Notes: generated by a model from the letters alone, not told the origin. Positions 27,140-35,531 are shown, counted from the stretch's first letter. The stretch is DNA of 64,000 nucleotides from Solitalea canadensis DSM 3403 (GCF_000242635.2 NC_017770.1:1054001-1118000); one strand, 5' to 3'. Program-made: numbers and translations.

Positions 27140-27727
27140 TTATTTGTGCCTTTTCTCAAGATTTTGCGCAATATCGTTTAAAGTCAATCCCTTTTCACGT
27201 AAGAGTACGATTAAGTGAAAAACAAGATCAGAAGCTTCATTGATTAAATCTTCGCGGGTTTCGTTTAATGCAGCTATTACGGTTTCAACACCCTCTTCAC
27301 CTACTTTTTGTGCAATTTTATTTAAACCCTTTTCGCGCAGTTTATTTACATACGAGCCTTCTTTGGGATTGTCGAAACGATCATTTACTATCTTTTCAAG
27401 CTCAAAAATAAAGTTTTGGTTGTAATCTGTGAAAAAGCAACTGCGAGAACCGGTATGACAGGTAGGGCCAACAGGCTCAGCTTTTATCAAGATGGTATCG
27501 TTATCGCAATCTTCATGGATGCTCACCACATTCAAAAAATTACCACTTTCTTCACCTTTGGTCCACAAACGACTCTTTGAACGAGAGAAAAAAGTTACTC
27601 TGCTATCTGCTTTTGTTTTTTCATATGCTTCGGTATTCATATAGCCAAGCATTAATACTTCAAGCGTTTGATTATCTTGAATTACTGCCGGAACCAATCC
27701 GGAAGCATCTTTTGAAAAGTCAATCAT
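27140..27727 (-). CDS. hisIE: Bifunctional phosphoribosyl-AMP cyclohydrolase / phosphoribosyl-ATP pyrophosphatase HisIE
   Basis: Steps 2 and 3 of histidine synthesis. The N-terminal cyclohydrolase domain (residues 1-105) has LGYMN, FFSRSKSRLWTKGEESG and the metal ligands in HEDCDNDT and CHTGSRSCF. The C-terminal pyrophosphatase domain has KVGEEGVETVIAALN and EASDLVFHLIVLL. The frame extends to a TTG at 27748, but the ATG MIDFSKDASGL is the natural start. It follows hisF by 81 bp, including a rRNA-like GCAAAGACGC hairpin repeat. Confidence 0.95.
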   Translation of the reverse strand: MIDFSKDASGLVPAVIQDNQTLEVLMLGYMNTEAYEKTKADSRVTFFSRSKSRLWTKGEESGNFLNVVSIHEDCDNDTILIKAEPVGPTCHTGSRSCFFTDYNQNFIFELEKIVNDRFDNPKEGSYVNKLREKGLNKIAQKVGEEGVETVIAALNETREDLINEASDLVFHLIVLLREKGLTLNDIAQNLEKRHK

Positions 27728-27736
27728 AAAAATAAT

Positions 27737-27805
27737 TATTTGCCGCAAAGACGCAGAGGCACTAAGGAAAACTTTGCGACTTTGTTCCTTTGCGGTTTAT
27801 GCTAT
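27737..27805. repeat. GCCGCAAAGACGC-type hairpin repeat
   Basis: GCCGCAAAG at the left and CTTTGCGGT at the right bracket GACGCAGAGGCACTAAGG and CTTTGCGACTTTG words. It fills the hisF-hisIE spacer. Confidence 0.65.
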
Positions 27806-27808
27806 TTA

Positions 27809-28945
27809 TTATCTTACTACTATCCCTTGCTTTCTTAATTCCTTCTTTAAATCGGGAATCAAAATCTCTCCATAATGAAAAACCGATGCAGCCAGCGCTG
27901 CATCAACATTCGTTTTTTGAAAAACTTCGGTGAAGTGCTCCATATTTCCGGCTCCTCCTGATGCGATTAATGGAATTTTGAGCCATTGGTTAATTTCGCC
28001 CAGTAGCTCACAATCAAAGCCGTTTTTGGTTCCATCATGATCCATACTGGTTAACAGTATTTCACCGGCGCCGCGGTCTTGTACTTCTTTGACCCAGTTT
28101 TCGATATGAAGTTCCGTTGGTAAACGACCTCCGTTTAAATGCACAATATGTCCGTTGGGAAGTCTTTTTGTATCTACCGCAACAACTATAAACTGACTAC
28201 CAAAGTTATTCGCAAATTCATTAATTAAACCGGGATTACGTACGGCTGCCGAATTAATAGAAACTTTATCAGCACCGGCATTTAATAATACATCGGCATC
28301 TGACAGTTCATTAATTCCACCACCAATAGTAAAAGGAATATTAATATTCCGGGCGATATTTTTTACCAGCTCAACAAGGGTTTTACGTTTCTCGTGAGTA
28401 GCGGTAATGTCAAGGAATACAAGCTCATCTGCGCCTTGTTCCGAGTATTGAATTGCAAGTTCAACAGGGTCACCTGCATCGCGTAGTTCAACAAAATTAA
28501 CTCCTTTAACGGTTCGGCCATCCTTCACGTCAAGACAAGGGATTATGCGCTTGGCTAGCCCCCCCGACCCCCTGAAGGGGGAGTTTGATTGTGCTAATTG
28601 TTCTTTTATTGTATTTATCACTTGCTCAGTTTCTTTTAATACCTGATTGTTGGTGAATCTTATTGTTTTTATTCCATTGATCAAAAGCTCGGCGTCTCTT
28701 AGTTGATCATATTCTTGTTGAAAATTATGAATAGCACCATCAACTTCAATAATCAAACGAGCTGAATGACAATAAAAATCAGCGATATAATTTAATATAG
28801 GGTGTTGTCGTCTAAATCGTACACCTAATTGATTTTTTGATAAATAGTACCAAAGAATTACTTCAGCTTCAGTTGGATTGTTTCTATGCTGTTTGGCATT
28901 GACAAAATTAACCCCTGATGCCCCCAAAAACATTTTGTTTTTCAT
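27809..28945 (-). CDS. hisF: Fusion of DUF559 endonuclease-like domain with imidazole glycerol phosphate synthase subunit HisF
   Basis: Residues 129-378 form a complete HisF barrel, the cyclase that makes imidazole glycerol phosphate and AICAR with HisH. It contains [13 protein letters not shown], the catalytic Asp in this segment, and [23 protein letters not shown] and ASGGAG motifs. Residues 1-120 form a DUF559 (Vsr-like, PD-(D/E)xK-related) domain with [23 protein letters not shown] and GIKTIRFTN. The joint [10 protein letters not shown] is encoded by a G-rich hairpin, and HisF's own start codon is replaced, so translation must enter from the DUF559 ATG at 28945. Whether the product is processed is unknown. 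Confidence 0.85.
   Translation of the reverse strand: MKNKMFLGASGVNFVNAKQHRNNPTEAEVILWYYLSKNQLGVRFRRQHPILNYIADFYCHSARLIIEVDGAIHNFQQEYDQLRDAELLINGIKTIRFTNNQVLKETEQVINTIKEQLAQSNSPFRGSGGLAKRIIPCLDVKDGRTVKGVNFVELRDAGDPVELAIQYSEQGADELVFLDITATHEKRKTLVELVKNIARNINIPFTIGGGINELSDADVLLNAGADKVSINSAAVRNPGLINEFANNFGSQFIVVAVDTKRLPNGHIVHLNGGRLPTELHIENWVKEVQDRGAGEILLTSMDHDGTKNGFDCELLGEINQWLKIPLIASGGAGNMEHFTEVFQKTNVDAALAASVFHYGEILIPDLKKELRKQGIVVR
28556..28582. repeat. G-rich hairpin inside the DUF559-HisF fusion
   Basis: CCCCCGACCCCCTGAAGGGGG contains the perfect inverted repeat CCCCCTGAAGGGGG. It encodes the linker between the two domains of the fusion protein and stands where the hisF start codon would be expected. 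Confidence 0.8.
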
Positions 28946-28959
28946 GGTAATGCAGAGAA

Positions 28960-28987
28960 AAGTCCCCTTTAGGGGATTTAGGGGGCT
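28960..28987. repeat. G-rich hairpin upstream of the DUF559 domain
   Basis: AGTCCCCTTTAGGGGATTTAGGGGGCT contains CCCCTTTAGGGG. With the hairpin at 28556 it brackets the DUF559 coding segment, as if both were parts of one inserted cassette between hisA and hisF. Confidence 0.75.
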
Positions 28988-29735
28988 ACAACGCTACTAA
29001 CGATTGTAAATTCCACTGTTTGATCTCTTCAACACTGATTTTACCCTCGTAGATGGCTTTACCTACAACAGCAGCTTCGCATTTGATTTCTTTCAATGCT
29101 TCCAGGTCGTTTATAGAACTTACTCCACCGGATGCGATCAGTTTAATAAACGGCTTATGATCAAGAAGTTTTTTGTAAAGTTCGACACCGCTTCCGGTAA
29201 GTTTTCCGTCTTTGTCAATATCCGTACAAAGAAAACGGAAGAAACCGAGATTGGTACAGCGATCAATATAATCCATTAATTTTATCGGAGAAGACTCCAT
29301 CCAACCTGAATACTTGATCACCTCGTCTAACACGTCTATAGCTACCACCACTTGGTCTGAGCATTTATATTGATCACAAACTTCTTTGCTTAAGTTTTCA
29401 AGGAATGAAGGATCAGTAATCGCTTGCGTACCTACAATAACACGGTGAAAACCAATGGTAAGTAGTTCTTTTACTTTATCAATGCTTCTTACACCGCCAC
29501 CGTATTGAACCTTTATATCATATTTCTTAATTGCATTCAATACATATTGCTGGTTACTGAAATCTCCTTTAGCACCGTTAAGGTCAATTATATGAACAAA
29601 CGTGGTTCCGTAAGAAATGTATTTTTCCAGCATTTCTTCTAAGCTGACGTCGTAAACGGTTTTATCGTCGTATTTACCTTCACGGAGGCGAACGACTTTC
29701 TTATCTAAAATATCGATTGCAGGAATAACGTACAT
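28986..29735 (-). CDS. hisA: ProFAR isomerase HisA
   Basis: 1-(5-phosphoribosyl)-5-[(5-phosphoribosylamino)methylideneamino]imidazole-4-carboxamide isomerase, the fourth enzymatic step. A TIM barrel of 249 residues with [17 protein letters not shown] at the start (catalytic Asp8), the VQYGGGVRS phosphate loop, [14 protein letters not shown] with the second catalytic Asp and ASGGVSS. It keeps its own normal ATG, unlike hisB, hisH and hisF. 29 bp separate it from hisH. Confidence 0.96.
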   Translation of the reverse strand: MYVIPAIDILDKKVVRLREGKYDDKTVYDVSLEEMLEKYISYGTTFVHIIDLNGAKGDFSNQQYVLNAIKKYDIKVQYGGGVRSIDKVKELLTIGFHRVIVGTQAITDPSFLENLSKEVCDQYKCSDQVVVAIDVLDEVIKYSGWMESSPIKLMDYIDRCTNLGFFRFLCTDIDKDGKLTGSGVELYKKLLDHKPFIKLIASGGVSSINDLEALKEIKCEAAVVGKAIYEGKISVEEIKQWNLQSLVAL

Positions 29736-29764
29736 TTTACTATTTTTTAGTGTATTAGTTGTTG

Positions 29765-30391
29765 TTAGCTAGTTGGTAATTCAGCAAAGTTGGTTAACAA
29801 TTGCTCTCCGGCTTTACCTGATTTTTCAGGGTGAAACTGGACTCCAAAATAATTATTTTTTCGAATTGAAGAAGCGTATGTAAGTCCGTAATTGGTTGTT
29901 GCTAAGCTATATTCGTCAGAATGTTCCAAGTAATAAGAGTGTACAAAGTAAAAATAACTTCCCTGATCAATATTCTTGAATATAGTTTCTGACTCTATTG
30001 GAAACACACTGTTCCACCCCATATGAGGAATTTTAAGGCTTTCGTCGGTAAAACGAAGAGTTTTAATCGGAACAAGGTCGAGAAGATCCGTGTTTCCTTC
30101 TTCGGAGAATGATGAAAGTAATTGCATCCCCAAACAAATTCCTAAAACAGGTTTTGAAGTCTGTTTTATTAAGGGCACTAAACCGGTATCATTTAGCTGT
30201 TTCATGGCCGGCGTTGCATGTCCCACGCCTGGTATTATATAACGTTCGCAACCATCAAAATCTGATACAATGTTGATAAGTTTATAGCTGATATTCAGTC
30301 GGTCTAATGCCGAACACAGTGAGAAAATGTTACCCGCACCGTAATTGATAATGCCGATGCCCCCTGATTCTTCCTTATTTTGAATATTCAT
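29765..30391 (-). CDS. hisH: Imidazole glycerol phosphate synthase glutaminase subunit HisH
   Basis: Class I glutaminase that supplies ammonia to HisF. The nucleophile is Cys in PVLGICLGMQLL, and the His-Glu of the triad is in GVQFHPEKSG. 208 residues. The usual start (M-x-GIINYGAGN) is missing. Instead the protein begins with eleven residues (MNIQNKEESGG) whose last part is encoded by TCAGGGGGC, the same G-rich block found at the 5' ends of hisB and hisF. Confidence 0.93.
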   Translation of the reverse strand: MNIQNKEESGGIGIINYGAGNIFSLCSALDRLNISYKLINIVSDFDGCERYIIPGVGHATPAMKQLNDTGLVPLIKQTSKPVLGICLGMQLLSSFSEEGNTDLLDLVPIKTLRFTDESLKIPHMGWNSVFPIESETIFKNIDQGSYFYFVHSYYLEHSDEYSLATTNYGLTYASSIRKNNYFGVQFHPEKSGKAGEQLLTNFAELPTS

Positions 30392-30417
30392 TTTATTGCC
30401 TTAAATAATCATAGCTT

Positions 30418-30500
30418 TGTCATGCTGCGGAACGAAGCATCTGTTCGTTTTAAGCTTTATTGCTTCAGATGCTTCCTGCGTCAGCACGACAGCTACATTT
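30418..30500. repeat. GTCATGCTGCGGAACGAAGC hairpin, copy 3
   Basis: GTCATGCTGCGGAACGAAGC with CAGATGCTTCCTGCGTCAGC forms a long hairpin related to those at 19609 and 22121. It lies in the 127-bp hisB-hisH spacer. Confidence 0.7.
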
Positions 30501-30518
30501 GTTGAAATGACCAGGGGG

Positions 30519-31715
30519 TTACAACACCCCTTTGGTGCTTGGAAGAGCTAAATTAGTAGCATCTCTTTTTACAGCCATTTTTATGGCCTTAGCAAAAGCT
30601 TTAAAGATAGCTTCAATCTTATGATGTTCGTTTAGGCCTTCGGCTTTAATATTTAGATTACTATGTGAAGCATCAGAGAATGATTTAAAGAAATGGAAGA
30701 ACATTTCTGTTGGCATTTCACCCACTTTTTCACGTTTGAACTCAGCGTCCCAAACAATCCAATTTCTACCTCCGAAATCAATTGCAACCTGTGCAAGACA
30801 ATCATCCATTGGCAAGCAGAAGCCGTAACGCTCCATGCCGCGTTTATCAGTTAATACTTTGGCAAAAGCTTCTCCCAATGCTATTCCCGTATCTTCAATC
30901 GTATGGTGCTCATCAATATGTAAATCGCCAATGGTTTTTACTTTGAGGTCAATGGAACCGTGACGGGCAATTTGTTCCAACATATGATCAAAGAAATGGA
31001 TACCGGTAGAGATTTCAGCCTTACCACTTCCGTCGAGGTTTAACTCTATGGAAATATCGGTTTCCTTGGTTTTGCGAATGTGCTTGACTGAGCGTTCTCC
31101 AAGTTTTAAAAACTCATAGATTTTAGCCCAGTCGGTAGTTTCTAAAGCGATGTACTCCTTTAGCTCAGCAGCCTTTTCGTTAATTTCGCCATCACCTAAA
31201 CCTCTGTTTTCATTTAACCAAATGGCTTTACTGCCTAAATTTTTTGCCAATAACACATCCGTAAGGCGATCTCCTAAAACAAAAGAATTTTCGAGGTCAT
31301 ATTTCTCTTTATCAAAGAATTCGGTCAGTAAACCAGTATTTGGCTTACGTGTAGGTGCGTTGTCTTTAGCAAACGTCTTATCAATATAAACACCGTTAAA
31401 TTTAACGCCTTCATTTTCGAAAGCTTTGATAATAAAGTTTTGGATTGGCCAAAAAATGGTTTCAGGCAATGAGGCAGTTCCCAAGCCATCCTGGTTCGTA
31501 ACAATTACCAGTTCATAATCCAGCTCACGTGCAATTCTACCCATGTATTCAAATACTTTTGGATAAAATTCAAGCTTTTCAAAACTGTCAACCTGTTCAT
31601 CTGCCGGTTCAATAACTAATGTGCCGTCGCGATCTATGAAAAGTACTTTTACCCCACGGCCCCCTGAAGATAGTGCAGGATTTTCGTTGTCATTTATTTT
31701 AGTTGATGAGATCAT
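30519..31715 (-). CDS. hisB: Bifunctional histidinol-phosphatase / imidazoleglycerol-phosphate dehydratase HisB
   Basis: Catalyses steps 6 and 8 of the pathway. HAD phosphatase domain at about residues 22-190 ([18 protein letters not shown], a His/Cys-like loop region, VLGDRLTD). Dehydratase domain at about 205-398 with the duplicated metal motifs [33 protein letters not shown] and [11 protein letters not shown], ending STKGVL. Bifunctional HisB explains the absence of a separate hisN. The first 21 residues, including [10 protein letters not shown], come from a repeat; the usual [12 protein letters not shown] start reads [11 protein letters not shown] without an initiation codon. Confidence 0.95.
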   Translation of the reverse strand: MISSTKINDNENPALSSGGRGVKVLFIDRDGTLVIEPADEQVDSFEKLEFYPKVFEYMGRIARELDYELVIVTNQDGLGTASLPETIFWPIQNFIIKAFENEGVKFNGVYIDKTFAKDNAPTRKPNTGLLTEFFDKEKYDLENSFVLGDRLTDVLLAKNLGSKAIWLNENRGLGDGEINEKAAELKEYIALETTDWAKIYEFLKLGERSVKHIRKTKETDISIELNLDGSGKAEISTGIHFFDHMLEQIARHGSIDLKVKTIGDLHIDEHHTIEDTGIALGEAFAKVLTDKRGMERYGFCLPMDDCLAQVAIDFGGRNWIVWDAEFKREKVGEMPTEMFFHFFKSFSDASHSNLNIKAEGLNEHHKIEAIFKAFAKAIKMAVKRDATNLALPSTKGVL

Positions 31716-31878
31716 TTTTTCTTAAGCTTTTACCTTCAGCCCCATGAAGGGGTGTAGGATTTGCGTTGTCATTTATTTTAGTTGATGAGTCTATATTAAG
31801 CTTTTAACCCCGGGGGGTAGGACTTGCGTTGTCATTCAAGCTTATATAAGCAAAGTCCCCATTTAGGTGATTTAGAGG
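31655..31878. repeat. Tandem G-rich repeat units in the hisC-hisB spacer
   Basis: About two and a half copies of a 73-bp unit: (C)CCTGAAG-AT, GTGCAGGATTTTCGTTGTC, ATTTATTTTAGTTGATGAG, then TTAAGCTTTTACC. Unit 1 lies at 31655-31730 and overlaps the hisB start, unit 2 at about 31735-31806, and a partial unit 3 at 31808-31845. The end (31847-31875) carries a decayed AGTCCCCATTTAGGTGATTTAG copy of the hairpin at 28960. Confidence 0.75.
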
Positions 31879-32931
31879 TTAAATAACAAATTCCTTAATG
31901 GTTTTGATCAGGATGTCATTTTCTTCAGGAGTACCCACAGTAATGCGTAAACTATCCTGACATAACACCACTTTCGACCTGTTTCGAACGATAATACCTC
32001 GGTCAACTAAGAAATCATATAAATAATCAGCGTATTTAATCTTGGCCAGAATAAAGTTAGCATCTGAAGGATAAACTTTCTCCACAATGGAAATGTCTGC
32101 TAATTCTTCTGCTAATATTGCGCGTTGCTGAACAGTTTCACGAATCCACTCATTTACTTGCTGAATATTATTTAAGGCCTCTAAAGCAAGCTCCTGAGTT
32201 GCCTGACTAATATTATAAGGTGGTTTCACTTTGTTATAAACATCAATAATATCACCACAGGCAAATGCCATTCCGATACGCAGTGCAGCTAAACCCCAAG
32301 CTTTTGATAACGTCTGCAGAACAACCAGGTTAGAATACTCTGTTAATTCCTGGATAAAAGTCTTTTGTCGCGAGAAATTGATATATGCTTCATCAATTAC
32401 CACTAGACCCGGAAAATTGCTCAACACCGTTTCAATATCCTGACGATTAATGGAATTACCTGTCGGGTTATTGGGTGAACAAATGAAAATCATTTTAGTG
32501 TTTTTGTCGATCGCTTCAGCAATACCTTCTAAATCCAGCTGAAAATCAGGTAACAGGTTTACCTTTTTGATTGCTATATCATTGATGTTAGCCGAAACCT
32601 CATACATGCCATAAGTAGGAGGGACGATAATTACGTTATCAACGCCCGGATTACAAAAAGCTCTAAACAAAATATCAATAGCCTCATCAGATCCATTGCC
32701 AATAAAGATATTCTGAGGAGGAACACCTTTAATGGTACTGATCTTTTCCTTTAGTTTCCACTGCAATGGGTCAGGATAACGATTGTAAGCCGTATCTAAA
32801 GGCGAACCGAAGCTATTTTCATTTGCATCTAAAAAAACGCTAGCCTCACCTTGAAATTCATCCCTAGCAGATGAATAAGGTGTTAAGTTCTTTATGTTTT
32901 CGCGTAAAAGCGAGTTGATGTCGATGGTCAT
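31879..32931 (-). CDS. hisC: Histidinol-phosphate aminotransferase HisC
   Basis: PLP enzyme of step 7, which converts imidazole acetol phosphate to histidinol phosphate. Fold type I aminotransferase of 350 residues. Visible motifs are LDANENSFGSP at the N-terminus, FIGNGSDEAIDIL, FICSPNNPTGNS, VIDEAYINFS, the PLP-lysine segment LQTLSKAWGLAALRIGMAF, and VRNRSK near the C-terminus. The start ATG is 115 bp after the hisD stop, across a CCATAGT-type hairpin. Confidence 0.95.
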   Translation of the reverse strand: MTIDINSLLRENIKNLTPYSSARDEFQGEASVFLDANENSFGSPLDTAYNRYPDPLQWKLKEKISTIKGVPPQNIFIGNGSDEAIDILFRAFCNPGVDNVIIVPPTYGMYEVSANINDIAIKKVNLLPDFQLDLEGIAEAIDKNTKMIFICSPNNPTGNSINRQDIETVLSNFPGLVVIDEAYINFSRQKTFIQELTEYSNLVVLQTLSKAWGLAALRIGMAFACGDIIDVYNKVKPPYNISQATQELALEALNNIQQVNEWIRETVQQRAILAEELADISIVEKVYPSDANFILAKIKYADYLYDFLVDRGIIVRNRSKVVLCQDSLRITVGTPEENDILIKTIKEFVI

Positions 32932-32944
32932 TCTTTGTTATTTT

Positions 32945-33054
32945 AGTCCATAGACCATAGTCAATGGTCCATAGTATTATGATGTTAGTATTTAGTTAGG
33001 TTCGTCAAGGAGCCATGGTCTATGGTCCATCGACTATGGTCCACATTTAACCTC
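32945..33054. repeat. CCATAGT-word hairpin repeat, copy 3
   Basis: TAGTCCATAGACCATAGTCAATGG on the left and CCATGGTCTATGGTCCATCG on the right, with a roughly 45-bp middle. It fills the hisD-hisC spacer and runs into the hisD stop codon region. Confidence 0.65.
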
Positions 33055-34330
33055 TTACCCTCACTGCATTCGCATGGGCTTGCAATCCCTCCAGTTCGGC
33101 TAAAATTTCAACTGTTGGTCCCAGATTTTTTATTCCGGCTTTACTGATATGTTGAAAAGTGATTTTCTTAACAAAGCTATCTATAGATACTCCTGAATAA
33201 CTACGTGCATAACCTGATGTGGGTAAGGTATGATTGGTACCTGAAGCATAATCGCCAGCAGATTCAGGGGTTAAGTGGCCAAGAAATACTGAACCAGCAT
33301 TGATAATCTCAGGAATTAACTGTTCATAATTATCGGTTTCAATAATTAAGTGCTCGGGAGCATATTGATTACTGAAATTCATTGCCGATTGCAAATCACT
33401 AGTTAAAACTGCATATGAATTTGCAATTGCCAGAGCTGCAATTTCTTTTCGAGGTAATTCTCTCAACTGGTTTTCAATTTCGAGATTTACCTTTTCAATC
33501 AGATCGGCAGAGGTGCTTACCAAAACAGCCTGACTGTCGGCACCGTGTTCGGCCTGAGCTAATAGGTCGGCTGCTACATAAGCGGGATTAGCGGTTTCAT
33601 CAGCTATTACCAGCACCTCAGAAGGGCCGGCCGGCATATCGATCGCTGTATTTGTTTTATTTTGAACAATAGTCTTAGCCTTTGTTACATATTGATTTCC
33701 CGGTCCAAAAATCTTATCAACCTTTGTAATTGTTTCGGTTCCGTAGGCCATTGCTGCTATAGCTTGCGCACCGCCAATAAGGTAAATTCGTTTTATTCCT
33801 AATAATAGCGCACAGTAAGCCAGGTATATATTAACCGAACCATTTTTTTGAGGAGGCGAACAAACGATAATTTCTTTACAACCTGCAATTTTAGCGGGAA
33901 TACCCAACATCAGAAAAGTACTCGGCAGCACAGCAGATCCTCCTGGAACATATAATCCTACTTTTTCAATTGGTCGTAATTCCCTCCAGCAGTTTACACC
34001 AGTAGTAGTCTCGACCTTTTCTTCTGTTTTTAACTGACTTAAGTGAAATTTATGAATATTATAAAAAGCCTTTTCCAATGCTTTTTGCTCCACTTCATCT
34101 ACTTCATTGGCCAGTTGTTCAATCTCGTCAAATTCTATAACCAGGCGACTTAAAGTTACTCTGTCAAATTGTGCAGAATAAGCAAGCAAAGCCTTATCAC
34201 CCTCGGTTTTTACTTTTTCAATAATGGCTTCCACTGCACTGCTAATTTCATTAGATGAATCGACATTACGAGAGATGAGCTTGCTTATTTCATCTTTTGA
34301 AAGCGTATTGTAATTATATGTTCTAAGCAT
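33047..34330 (-). CDS. hisD: Histidinol dehydrogenase HisD
   Basis: Zinc-dependent NAD enzyme that performs the last two oxidations to histidine. About 427 residues from the ATG at 34330 (MLRTYNYNTLSK). Motifs seen: GLYVPGGSAVLPST, ALLLGIKRIYLIGGAQAIAA, the KIFGPGNQYVTKAK and DMPAGPSEVLVIAD segment, LLAQAEHGADSQAVLV, and the final GDYASGTNHTLPT. The frame is open upstream to 34408, but that extension is encoded by a GAGATTTGAG-type repeat and is unlikely to be translated. Confidence 0.96.
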   Translation of the reverse strand: MLRTYNYNTLSKDEISKLISRNVDSSNEISSAVEAIIEKVKTEGDKALLAYSAQFDRVTLSRLVIEFDEIEQLANEVDEVEQKALEKAFYNIHKFHLSQLKTEEKVETTTGVNCWRELRPIEKVGLYVPGGSAVLPSTFLMLGIPAKIAGCKEIIVCSPPQKNGSVNIYLAYCALLLGIKRIYLIGGAQAIAAMAYGTETITKVDKIFGPGNQYVTKAKTIVQNKTNTAIDMPAGPSEVLVIADETANPAYVAADLLAQAEHGADSQAVLVSTSADLIEKVNLEIENQLRELPRKEIAALAIANSYAVLTSDLQSAMNFSNQYAPEHLIIETDNYEQLIPEIINAGSVFLGHLTPESAGDYASGTNHTLPTSGYARSYSGVSIDSFVKKITFQHISKAGIKNLGPTVEILAELEGLQAHANAVRVRG

Positions 34331-34335
34331 ACGTT

Positions 34336-34432
34336 TTTGATTTGAGATTGGGGATATGAGATAGGAGAAAAGTGTGTTTTGAGCTAAATAAGAAGTCTCA
34401 AATCCCATATCTCACATCTCAAATCTCTTTCT
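34336..34432. repeat. GAGATTTGAGAT-word hairpin repeat, copy 1
   Basis: TTTGAGATTGGGGATATGAGAT on the left and ATCTCACATCTCAAATCTC on the right pair across about 40 bp. It occupies the hisG-hisD spacer. A related copy is at 54783. Confidence 0.65.
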
Positions 34433-35282
34433 ACAAAATGATCTTTTCTATTGGTAATACAACAATTCCCTCTGCACCGGCATTTTTAAGTCGGTTAATT
34501 TTGTCCCAGAAATCTTTCTCCGGAATTACCGTGTGAACTGCCACCCATTCTTCAGTTGCTAAAGGTACAATAGTTGGGCTTTTTATGCCTGGTAGAAGCT
34601 CCAAAATAGCCGAGAGGCTTGATTTTGCCGCATTCATTACCACATATTTAGTTTGCTCAGCACGTAAAACACTTTGTATGCGTTGTAGCAACTCATTAAC
34701 AATCGGATTTTTAGCTATTCCGTTCTTGCCAATCAATACAGCTTCTGAACGCATAACTTCCGCGAAAGGTTTTAATCCATTGCTTTTTAGCGTTCCGCCT
34801 GTTGATACGATATCAAAAATAGCATCACTCAAGCCTAAATTGGTTGAAATTTCTACAGAGCCGCTGATTTCGCGAATCTCTGCGTCGATATCATTTTCTT
34901 TAAGAAATTTATCAAGGATAACGGGGTAGGAGGTGGCAATTGATTTGCCTGAAAGGTCGCTCAGGTCTTTAATATCACTGTGGTTGGCGATGGCCAATTT
35001 GAGGCTGCATTTTCCGAAACCTAGTTTTTGCAGATAAGTAACGTCAACTTCTTTTTCAACGATGACATTTTCTCCAACAATGCCCAAATCGGCGATTCCG
35101 TCTTGTACATATTCCGGAATATCATCATCCCGCAAGAACAAGATTTCTAAAGGAAAGTTGCTAACAGGTGATATTAGGGAACTTTTGTAGTTTTCAAAAC
35201 TCAATCCGCTTCTCTTAAGCAGATCAACCGATTTTTCATTTAAACGGCCCGATTTCTGGATGGCAATTTTTATAGTTTTCAT
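34431..35282 (-). CDS. hisG: ATP phosphoribosyltransferase HisG (long form)
   Basis: First, feedback-regulated step of histidine synthesis. 283 residues from MKTIKIAIQKSGRLNEKS, with the substrate-binding FLRDDDIPEYVQDGIADLGIVGENV, the PRPP motif DAIFDIVSTGGTLKSNGL and a C-terminal ACT-like regulatory domain (about 210-283) that binds histidine in the long form. The presence of this domain fits the absence of hisZ. The frame reads upstream to 35318 through sequence that belongs to the leader region. Confidence 0.96.
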   Translation of the reverse strand: MKTIKIAIQKSGRLNEKSVDLLKRSGLSFENYKSSLISPVSNFPLEILFLRDDDIPEYVQDGIADLGIVGENVIVEKEVDVTYLQKLGFGKCSLKLAIANHSDIKDLSDLSGKSIATSYPVILDKFLKENDIDAEIREISGSVEISTNLGLSDAIFDIVSTGGTLKSNGLKPFAEVMRSEAVLIGKNGIAKNPIVNELLQRIQSVLRAEQTKYVVMNAAKSSLSAILELLPGIKSPTIVPLATEEWVAVHTVIPEKDFWDKINRLKNAGAEGIVVLPIEKIIL

Positions 35283-35402
35283 ATAACATTTGCTTTCGGC
35301 GACATAACAATATAGCACAAAACAGGCTAATGTTTGCCGACCGCAGTTTTATTAAAATTTAATGTGATTTTTTCTTCAGATTGATACTAAAACTCGCTGC
35401 GA
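35283..35402 (-). promoter_or_regulatory. Region between leader peptide and hisG (attenuator candidate)
   Basis: GCAGCG at the upstream end is complementary to CGCTGC within the leader ORF and is followed by AGTTTTAG, so a terminator-like stem with a roughly 45-base loop is possible. A second weak hairpin, GGC-AAACATTA-GCC followed by TGTTTT, lies near 35313-35333. Which stem is the terminator and which the antiterminator cannot be settled by eye. Confidence 0.45.
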
Positions 35403-35474
35403 TTAGGCACAATGGTGATGATGCCCATGATGATGATGGGTACGATGCAGCGCGATATGTTGTTTAGTATTCAT
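35403..35474 (-). CDS. hisL: Histidine-rich leader peptide (candidate his attenuator)
   Basis: A 23-codon ORF with ten histidine codons: position 6, position 10, 13-16 and 18-21, with a Gly between the two His runs; it begins MNTKQHIALHRT. It ends 121 bp before the hisG start on the same strand. Runs of regulatory codons just ahead of a complete his operon are the hallmark of ribosome-mediated attenuation, as in enterobacterial HisL. CGCTGC inside the ORF can pair with GCAGCG just after the stop, and AGTTTTAG follows. A chance His run in this position seems improbable, but the regulation itself is an inference. Confidence 0.8.
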   Translation of the reverse strand: MNTKQHIALHRTHHHHGHHHHCA

Positions 35475-35500
35475 TAAAACACCAGGAGTGTATATGGTTG

Positions 35501-35531
35501 CAAAGAAAGGGTATAGGTTTTTAAAAAACAA
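35501..35531 (-). promoter_or_regulatory. Candidate promoter of the his operon
   Basis: Reading the minus strand, TTG (35529-35531), 20 bases, then TTTCTTTG (35501-35508). This fits the Bacteroidota TTG-N19-21-TAnnTTTG promoter with one mismatch. Transcription would start about 20 bases before the leader peptide ATG. Confidence 0.5.

Noticed and set aside
35403-35474. His-rich ORF as a metal-binding or nickel-chaperone peptide
   Set aside because: Position directly before a complete his operon on the same strand makes an attenuator leader far more likely.
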